From Deinococcus sp. (GTDB lineage: Bacteria > Deinococcota > Deinococci > Deinococcales > Deinococcaceae), in contig NZ_JANYGJ010000091.1 of the NCBI RefSeq assembly GCF_025362455.1, positions 1 to 64,000 of the forward strand: a DNA stretch of 64,000 bases, written 5' to 3'. Under the pieces are notes generated by a model. It was not told the origin of the DNA. It made no database searches and was given only the letters and a program-made list of their open reading frames with translations. Shown here piece after piece: positions 57,355-64,000 of this stretch. Position numbers and translations under genes: made by a program. Position 1 is the stretch's first letter. Each line of letters starts with the position of its first letter.

Positions 57355-59931
57355 ATGAAACCAATCCCGTTGATGACCAGGGCCGCTTTGATGCTCGGCG
57401 CCGCCCTGAGCGTGGGCGCCCTCGGCGGCGCCTCGGCAGGGCGGCTCTCGCCGGGCCTGCTGACCAAGGCCCGCGCGGGCGACAACACCCCGACCGGCGT
57501 GATCGTGCGCTTCGGGGTGGCCAACAACGCCCAGGGCCGCGAACTGTTCAAGAACCTGCGCGTGCAGCTTCAGGCCTCCGTCGCCAAGCTCGGCTCCGAC
57601 GCGGGTTTTGTCAATCAGGCGCTCCAGGGGGGCACGGCGCTGTGGCTCGATCAGTCGATCTACCTCAAGCTCTCGCCGGTGCAGGCCCGCGTGCTGGCGA
57701 CCCTGCCCATCGTGGACGAGGTGTTCGAGAACTTTCAGGTGAGCTTGCCCCGTGTGGCGGCCCAGAGCGCGTCCGGCGCTCCGGCAGGCACGCCGTACCA
57801 GCTCTCGGCCATCGGCGCGGCGGCGACGCGGGCAGCCGGACTCAGGGGCGGCGGGGTGCGCATCGGCCACCTCGATACCGGCATCGACCCCAACCACAGC
57901 GAGTACGCCGGTAAAATCGCCGCCTACGCCGAGTTCAACGCCGACGGCGACAAGGTGGCGAACTCTGCGCCGCACGACTCCAGCAACCACGGCACCCACA
58001 CGGCGGGATTGCTGGTCGGCAACACCGTGGGCGTGGCGCCCGACGCCCGGCTCATCAGCGCCCTGGTGCTGCCCGGCGGCGAGGGCACCTTCGCCCAGGT
58101 GATCGCCGGAATGCAGTGGGTGCTCGACCCCGACAACAACGCCGATACCAACGACGGCGCCAATGTGGTCAGCATGAGCCTGGGCCTGCCCGGCACCTAC
58201 CAGGAGTTCGTGCCGCCGGTTCAGAACATGCTCAAGGCGGGCGTGATCCCGGTGTTCGCCATCGGCAATTTCGGCCCCACGGGCGGCTCCACCGGCAGCC
58301 CCGGCAACATCCCCGACGTGATCGGCGTCGGCGCGGTAGATCAGAATGGCGCCGTGGCCTCGTTCAGCTCACGCGGCCCGGTGGCCTGGACCGGCGCCTA
58401 CAACGGCACCTTCGTCAAGCCGGACGTGGCGGCGCCCGGCGTGGCGATTACCTCCAGCTTTCCGGGCGGCGGCTACGGCTCGCTGTCGGGTTCCTCGCAG
58501 GCCGCACCCATCGCGGCGGGCGCGGTGGCGGTCATGCTCGGTGCCAAGCCCGGCACCAGCCCCGACGCCATCAAGAATGCCCTGTTCAGCAGCGCGTCGA
58601 ACGGTGGCCAGAAGAACAACAACACCGGCTACGGCGTCATCAATCTGCCGGGTGCCCTGGGTAAGCTGGGCGTGAACGTCCAGGCGCCTGCCCCGGCTCC
58701 GGCACCCGCACCGCAGCCTGCCCCGGCCCCAGCTCCGACACCGGCCCCGGCTCCTGCGCCCACTCCGGCACCAGCTCCGGCTCCCCAGCCTGCCCCGGCT
58801 CCGCCCCCCCAGCCCGCACCCGCGTCCCCCACGCCTCCGGCGGGCTACACCCTCTGCACGCTGGAAGGCGGAAGTTGCAACAACGTGGCCAACAAGGACG
58901 TGGCCTTCGGCGCCGCTGGCAAATACATCTTCGGTGTCAACGACGCCTCGCCCACGCTGCTGTGTACGGTCAAGGAATGGGGCGGCAACGATCCGGCACC
59001 GGGCCAGCTCAAAGGCTGCTTCGTGAAAACGGCCAGCGGCCAGGCGCCCGCGCCGCAACCGGCACCCACTCCGGCTCCGCAGCCTCAGCCCGCTCCGCAA
59101 CCGGCCAACGGCAAACGTCCCACCGTGCTCCTCGTCGATGACGACCGGGGCCAGGGTCCGGACGTGACCGCCGCCCTGCGCGACGCCGTGAAGGCCAACG
59201 CCGCCTCCGCCTTTCGCTGGGACGTACAGAGCCAGGGGCCGGTGCCGCTGTCTGAGATGCGCAAGTACAACGTGGTGCTGTGGCTGACCGGTGAGCAGTA
59301 CGACGGCACCATCACCGCCCAGGATCAGGGCAACCTGGCGCAGTACCTCGATGGCGGCGGCAAGCTGATCGTCAGCGGGCAGGATGTGGGCTACGACATC
59401 GGCGAGACCGGCTTTTACAAAAACTACCTCAAGACCCAGTTCGTGGCCGATTCGGCGGGCACCAGCAAGTTCGTCACCAGCGGTCCGCTGGGCAACGCGG
59501 GCTACACCCTCAACGCCGAGGGCAGCACCCAGAACCAGTTTTACCCGGACGTGATCGCCGACATCGGGGGCGCCAGCGTGGCGGCCACCTGGGGCAGCGC
59601 CGGAGCCAACGCGGGCACCATCCAGGCCCAGAGCATCCGCACCGACAGCAACCGCAGCCGCGCCCAGGCCAAAGCCGCCGATCCGCGCGGCCTGGTCAAA
59701 GAGGTCACGGCCCAGACCCTGCGCCAACTGATCGCCCAGGCGGCCAGCGGCAACGGCAAGGTCCGCCAGCCACCCGTGCGCGCCCAGTCGGCGGGTCAGC
59801 CTGCCGGGGCCATCGTGCTCAACGACGCAGGCCGCTACCGCACCGTCAACATGGGTTTTGGCCTGGAGGGACTGAGCCCGTCGGCGCGGAGTGCGTTGCT
59901 GAAGGCGGTCTTCGACTGGTTGATGAGGTAA
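57355..59931 (+). CDS. Secreted subtilisin-like (S8) protease with Pro-Ala linkers
   Basis: 858 residues. Signal peptide, propeptide (about 30-150), then the S8 domain with catalytic Asp in IGHLDTGIDPNHS, His in SSNHGTHTAGLLVG and Ser in SGSSQAAPIAAGA. After residue 440 come Pro-Ala linkers around a small cysteine-containing domain (YTLCTLEGGSCNNVANKDVA ... LLCTVKEWGGND) and a C-terminal domain of about 270 residues starting RPTVLLVDDDRGQGPDV, of a glutamine-amidotransferase-like fold often fused to secreted proteases. TAGGCT seven bases before ATG. Confidence 0.92.
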   Translation: MKPIPLMTRAALMLGAALSVGALGGASAGRLSPGLLTKARAGDNTPTGVIVRFGVANNAQGRELFKNLRVQLQASVAKLGSDAGFVNQALQGGTALWLDQSIYLKLSPVQARVLATLPIVDEVFENFQVSLPRVAAQSASGAPAGTPYQLSAIGAAATRAAGLRGGGVRIGHLDTGIDPNHSEYAGKIAAYAEFNADGDKVANSAPHDSSNHGTHTAGLLVGNTVGVAPDARLISALVLPGGEGTFAQVIAGMQWVLDPDNNADTNDGANVVSMSLGLPGTYQEFVPPVQNMLKAGVIPVFAIGNFGPTGGSTGSPGNIPDVIGVGAVDQNGAVASFSSRGPVAWTGAYNGTFVKPDVAAPGVAITSSFPGGGYGSLSGSSQAAPIAAGAVAVMLGAKPGTSPDAIKNALFSSASNGGQKNNNTGYGVINLPGALGKLGVNVQAPAPAPAPAPQPAPAPAPTPAPAPAPTPAPAPAPQPAPAPPPQPAPASPTPPAGYTLCTLEGGSCNNVANKDVAFGAAGKYIFGVNDASPTLLCTVKEWGGNDPAPGQLKGCFVKTASGQAPAPQPAPTPAPQPQPAPQPANGKRPTVLLVDDDRGQGPDVTAALRDAVKANAASAFRWDVQSQGPVPLSEMRKYNVVLWLTGEQYDGTITAQDQGNLAQYLDGGGKLIVSGQDVGYDIGETGFYKNYLKTQFVADSAGTSKFVTSGPLGNAGYTLNAEGSTQNQFYPDVIADIGGASVAATWGSAGANAGTIQAQSIRTDSNRSRAQAKAADPRGLVKEVTAQTLRQLIAQAASGNGKVRQPPVRAQSAGQPAGAIVLNDAGRYRTVNMGFGLEGLSPSARSALLKAVFDWLMR

Positions 59932-60003
59932 GGGAGTAGGTAGTGGGGAAGCCCGCTCTCCGTAATGGGGGGGTGGGCTTTTCGCTGCTGGCGACAGGCA
60001 AAG

Positions 60004-60492
60004 TCAGGGCAGCGCAAGGTCGGTATCCGGGCCAGGTGGGTAAGGATGACCCAGAAGGCGGCCCAGCGCCAGCATCTGGCCCTTGTGATGGAATTCGTGG
60101 GTGATCGGGTGCAGCACCAGCCAGCGCTGGGTTACGTGCAGCGGGTCGTACGGTCCGTCCTGTACAGTGATCGGCGCGTCCAGGTCGGTGAAGCGTCCGA
60201 AGGCCGTCTCCAGCACGTCGTTCACCTCGCGGAATTGTTCGCGTAGCGCCGAAACGTCTTCAAAACTCTCAGCGTCAATCCATGGTCCGTTCCGATTGAG
60301 ACCCAGGCCGCGCTGGCCCACCCACAGAAGATAACAATCGGCGATGTGCGCCTGGATATTCCGCAGACTGCCGTAAGCAAAGTCCGGGTGCTCGGTGCTC
60401 AATACGCCGGGTGGGAGGGTTTCCAACCAGGCAAAGACCCGCTCGCGCGAACCCTTGACCCAGGAATACAACAGCCGCAGTTCGTCATTCAT
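60004..60492 (-). CDS. DinB family protein
   Basis: 162 residues, four-helix bundle. Metal-site histidines are visible in NIQAHIADCYLLW and HPITHEFHHKGQM. DinB-type proteins include bacillithiol- and mycothiol-dependent transferases; the family is expanded in Deinococcus. AGGAG nine bases before ATG and only 12 bases after the histidine-kinase gene, so it is the third gene of that operon. Confidence 0.85.
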   Translation of the reverse strand: MNDELRLLYSWVKGSRERVFAWLETLPPGVLSTEHPDFAYGSLRNIQAHIADCYLLWVGQRGLGLNRNGPWIDAESFEDVSALREQFREVNDVLETAFGRFTDLDAPITVQDGPYDPLHVTQRWLVLHPITHEFHHKGQMLALGRLLGHPYPPGPDTDLALP

Positions 60493-60504
60493 CTTGTTTT
60501 CTCC

Positions 60505-62067
60505 TCACGCCACGTCCTCGTCGAGCATCGCCACCTTGCCCCTGGGCAGCCAAACGTTCACGGTCGTCCCGTGTCCCACCTCGCTCTCGAACCAGATGCG
60601 GCCCTCATGGGCGTCCACGATGCTGCGGGCAATCGCCAGGCCCAGTCCGGCGCCGCCCTGGTCACGGCTGCGTGACTCCTCGACGCGGTAGAAGCGGTCA
60701 AACAGCCGCTCCAGGTGCTCCGGGGCGATGCCGGGGCCGTCGTCGCTGACGCTCAGGCGCACGCCGTCCTCGCCGCGTATACCCCTGTCTGCGCGGCTGC
60801 TCAGCTCGACCCGTGTGGACCCGGCCTTCAGCGCGTTGCTGACCAGGTTAATGATGACCTGCTTGAGCCGGTCCGGATCGCCCTCCAGCGCCTCGTCGCT
60901 GCCGGTCACGTTCAGCACGGCGTTCTGGGCCTGGGCCAGCGGCTGCAACTCGCGGGCGATGTCGCCCATCAGTAGGGTGGGCAGCACCGGCTGGCGCCTG
61001 AGCACCATCACGCCGCCGTCGGAGCGGGCCAGGTCCAGCAGGCTGCTGATCAGATTGGTGAGCCGCTCGGCCTCGCTGCGAATAATCGTCAGGCTTTCGC
61101 GCTGGCCCTCGCTGGGGTCGGTGCGGCGCAGCAGGTAGCTGGCGTGGCCGCTGATGGCCGTCACAGGGGTCCGCAACTCGTGGCTGGCGTCGGAGGTAAA
61201 GCGCCGCTGGGCCTCGAACGAGCCTTCCAGTCGCCCCAGCATCCGGTTGAGCGACTGGGCCAGGGCCTGCACCTCGTCCTGGGTGGGCGGCTCCGGCACG
61301 CGGGCGCTGAGGTTCTTGCCGCCGATCAGCTCGGCGGCCCGCTGCACCTGCCGCAGTGGCCTGAGCGCCTGCCCCGACAGGACGTAGGCGCCCCCGCTGC
61401 TGATGAACAGCCCGGCGATAAACAGCACCAGCATCAGCGAACGCAGCCGGTCGAGCGTGTCGTAGGTGCCCTGGAGGCTGCGTCCCACGTACACCAGTGC
61501 AGGCTGAGTCTCGTCGGTGTTCTCGATGATGGATTTGCCGGTCTGGACCTCGGTCAGTTGCACGTACACCTGGGTCGGCACCGGTTCCTCGAAATCGGCC
61601 TGGGTCGCCGTGGTCAGCTCCAGGCCCCGGTCCGGGTTGCTCAGCAGCTCCAGCAGTTGCTCGTCGCTGAGCACCACCGGCGAGCCCTGGGTAATGCCGG
61701 AATTGACCGGCTTCTCGCGCTGCATCCGGCGCAGAAAGCTCAGCTCCTTCTGGCGGTCCTGGGCGCTGCCCTGCAACTCTTTTTGAATCACCTCGATGCT
61801 GGGAAACAGAAATTCGACCTGCACGCGGTAGTTGGGGAAGTTCTGGCGCAGCTTCGAGAGCGTCGGGCTGGGCGAGGTGCCGGTCTCACCGTCGCCCGGC
61901 GTCAGGGTCAGCCGGGTGATCTGACCGAAGGTATTGCCCCGCAGGTCTTCTTTGATGCTGCCGATCAGGCGGTTGCGCATCAGCCCCAGCACCAGCACCG
62001 CCAGCAGCAGCAGCAGCGCCGTGAGCAGCACCGTATAAAACAGCGTCAGCCGCCCGCGCAGGGTCAC
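60505..62067 (-). CDS. Sensor histidine kinase
   Basis: 520 residues: membrane helix 1 (LLTALLLLLAVLVLGL), periplasmic sensor region (about 30-215), helix 2 (LMLVLFIAGLFISSGGAYVL), HAMP (ALRPLRQVQRAAELIG), HisKA with phospho-acceptor His in FTSDASHELRTPV, and HATPase_c with N box VINLVSNALKAG and DGPGIAPEHLERLFDRFYR. The GTG start lies in a 15-bp duplication. Works with the response regulator coded 103 bases upstream. Sensed signal unknown. Confidence 0.95.
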   Translation of the reverse strand: MTLRGRLTLFYTVLLTALLLLLAVLVLGLMRNRLIGSIKEDLRGNTFGQITRLTLTPGDGETGTSPSPTLSKLRQNFPNYRVQVEFLFPSIEVIQKELQGSAQDRQKELSFLRRMQREKPVNSGITQGSPVVLSDEQLLELLSNPDRGLELTTATQADFEEPVPTQVYVQLTEVQTGKSIIENTDETQPALVYVGRSLQGTYDTLDRLRSLMLVLFIAGLFISSGGAYVLSGQALRPLRQVQRAAELIGGKNLSARVPEPPTQDEVQALAQSLNRMLGRLEGSFEAQRRFTSDASHELRTPVTAISGHASYLLRRTDPSEGQRESLTIIRSEAERLTNLISSLLDLARSDGGVMVLRRQPVLPTLLMGDIARELQPLAQAQNAVLNVTGSDEALEGDPDRLKQVIINLVSNALKAGSTRVELSSRADRGIRGEDGVRLSVSDDGPGIAPEHLERLFDRFYRVEESRSRDQGGAGLGLAIARSIVDAHEGRIWFESEVGHGTTVNVWLPRGKVAMLDEDVA

Positions 62068-62094
62068 GAGGGCGGCTCACACGAGGGCGGTTCA
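62065..62094. repeat. 15-bp tandem repeat x2 at the kinase start
   Basis: CACGAGGGCGGCTCA and CACGAGGGCGGTTCA; the first contains the kinase start codon (GTG on the minus strand). Confidence 0.8.
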
Positions 62095-62170
62095 CTCAGT
62101 CTGGCCAACATGGGCTCAGTCTAAGGGTAGGTGATGAAGACCTGCCTCCAATACCCGTCTCGGCAGGGCG

Positions 62171-62848
<678 letters not shown>

Positions 62849-63035
62849 GCTTCTACCCTACGGCCCATTCTCATGAGAAGGCCCGCGTAGGGCTTAACTG
62901 CTTTTCATCTGGAGGGCCTGGGCAGCGGTCAGCACGGCGTTTGCTGCTGGTAAATAGGGGCGGTAGGCCCGGTGGTCCAGTCCGGTGCGCGGTTGCGGTG
63001 CAGGCCAGGGTTTCGCCGGGTGCCCGCGCCGCGCC

Positions 63036-63076
63036 GCGCCCGCCACAGCCGCCGCGCCCGCCACAGCCGCCGCGTT
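63036..63076. repeat. 18-bp tandem repeat x2
   Basis: CGCCGCGCCCGCCACAGC twice plus a partial third copy, in the 336-base gap between the response regulator gene and the marC-like gene. That gap shows no other feature beyond the TAGGCT promoter box of the marC-like gene. Confidence 0.75.
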
Positions 63077-63184
63077 GGCCTCGCCCGCGTCCCGTAAGCT
63101 CAGCACGGCGTAGTGGCTCCTGCCGAAAGCCGGGAGAGTGCCGCCTTTCTCAGTCTCCAACCGGCGCTGGGTTAGGCTGGACCC

Positions 63185-63823
63185 ATGAACACCACGGCCC
63201 TCCTGAGCACCGCACTGCAAACCTTCCTGACCATGCTGGTGGTCATGGACCCCATCGGCCTGGCGCCGCTGTACATCGGCCTGGCCGGGGACCGCCCGGC
63301 GGTTGATCGCCGCGCCATCGCCCTGAAAGCCTCGCTGGTGGCGGGCGGCATCATTCTGGTGTTCGGGCTGCTGGGCAAGCCGCTGCTCGACCACCTGGGC
63401 ATCGACCTGAGCGCCTTTCGGGTGGCGGGCGGCATCCTGCTGTTTCTGATCGCGCTCGATATGGTCTTCGCACGCGGCAATCCCAGCCGTGAGAACGCGG
63501 GCGAGGAACACGAGGCCCAGACCCGGCCCGACATCAGCGTGTTTCCGCTGGCGATTCCGCTGATCGCCGGGCCGGGCACGCTGGCCAGCATCATGATCCT
63601 GGCGGGCGGCGCACACGGCAACCCGCTGCTGCTGAGCGCCGTGTTCGTGGTGACGGCGGGCGTGCTGCTGCTGTGTTACCTGGCGCTGAGGTTATCCGGC
63701 CAGATCGCCCGCGTGATCGGCGAGTCGGGCGTGCATGTCGTCACGCGGGTGCTGGGCGTGCTGCTGGCCGCGCTGGCAGTTCAGTACGTCGCCGATGGGG
63801 TGCGGGGCTTTCTCGGCGCTTGA
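63185..63823 (+). CDS. MarC family membrane protein
   Basis: 212 residues, six hydrophobic helices. Family motif near the start: FLTMLVVMDPIGLAPLYIGL, then FRVAGGILLFLIALDMVF and PLAIPLIAGPGTLASIMIL in the second half. Despite the gene name in E. coli, members are not shown to confer drug resistance; function unknown. TAGGCT six bases before ATG (leaderless). Confidence 0.92.
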   Translation: MNTTALLSTALQTFLTMLVVMDPIGLAPLYIGLAGDRPAVDRRAIALKASLVAGGIILVFGLLGKPLLDHLGIDLSAFRVAGGILLFLIALDMVFARGNPSRENAGEEHEAQTRPDISVFPLAIPLIAGPGTLASIMILAGGAHGNPLLLSAVFVVTAGVLLLCYLALRLSGQIARVIGESGVHVVTRVLGVLLAALAVQYVADGVRGFLGA

Positions 63824-63950
63824 GCGCCGCACCATCAGACTGAGCAATTGAGCCTCCCAGGCGGCACTTTCCGGTGGCCTGCCTGCTGGTCAATGGGCCT
63901 AAGCCGTTCGGCGCAACATTTTTTCGGCGATTTGACACTAAACTGACGCC

Positions 63951-64000
63951 ATGAACGGGCCAGAGATATCTCCTGTGCCTGTACGGGTGGCTTTGAACCT
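63951..64000 (+). CDS. Start of a further gene, cut by the window edge
   Basis: ATG at 63951 with TAAACT six bases upstream, the leaderless pattern of this genome; it codes MNGPEISPVPVRVALN up to the end of the window. Too short to identify. Confidence 0.5.
   Translation, partial: MNGPEISPVPVRVALN

Noticed and set aside
58369..59727. Open frame of 452 codons opposite the subtilase gene
   Set aside because: Antisense shadow; Gly/Arg-rich with no recognisable domain.

Overview
The window is high-GC chromosomal DNA from a Deinococcus species. The assignment rests on a ddrB gene (single-stranded DNA-binding protein known from Deinococcus) preceded by a good radiation/desiccation response motif, and on many genes whose -10 box lies 5-7 bases before the start codon, the leaderless arrangement common in Deinococcus. 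The futalosine menaquinone gene mqnC, a PHP-containing family X DNA polymerase and a BshB-like deacetylase (bacillithiol) agree with this. There is no phage, CRISPR array or insertion sequence; about 60 protein genes, two tRNAs and several families of dispersed non-coding repeats make up the window.

Layout. 0-9 kb: TRIC-type membrane protein (cut by the window edge), mqnC, a ketopantoate-reductase-like gene divergent from a TetR regulator and a truncated acetyltransferase, an ArsR-like regulator, an MFS transporter, a CHRD lipoprotein and fumC. 9-15 kb: ddrB with its RDRM; a three-gene LptC/LptA-like envelope operon; PolX with an apparently dead polymerase palm but intact PHP nuclease. 15-19 kb: small genes, an acyltransferase behind a structured leader, an orphan antitoxin-like regulator, a sulfite-exporter-type permease and an S41 protease. 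20-24 kb: a microbial rhodopsin gene in an operon with a cytoplasmic protein, then rlmI-like and FAH genes. 24-34 kb: class III aminotransferase, citrate synthase, a CAP-domain lipoprotein, RicT-like, YebC, a DUF2330 protein and Era. 34-45 kb: ABC exporter, PIG-L deacetylase, prepilin peptidase, a beta-lactamase-fold serine hydrolase, malate dehydrogenase, a phytase-like esterase and ribosomal protein L19. 45-50 kb: tRNA-Asp and tRNA-Phe, two fasciclin lipoprotein genes with near-identical promoters, an RNase II-type nuclease. 49-52 kb: an operon that resembles LiaX/YvlB envelope-stress loci. 52-64 kb: oxidoreductase, small membrane proteins, a membrane-protein gene broken by one TGA, acetyltransferase, a c-type cytochrome-like protein behind a DUF1501 remnant, a large secreted subtilase, a two-component system with a DinB protein, a MarC protein and the start of one more gene.

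Themes. Three TCA-cycle enzymes (fumC, citrate synthase, mdh) are scattered rather than clustered. Much of the coding capacity is for secreted or envelope proteins. Two window-wide patterns stand out. First, short tandem arrays, most often with a 15-bp (five-codon) unit, sit at gene starts, gene ends and in N-terminal coding regions at more than a dozen places. Second, about 23 genes look leaderless, which also fixes several otherwise ambiguous start codons.
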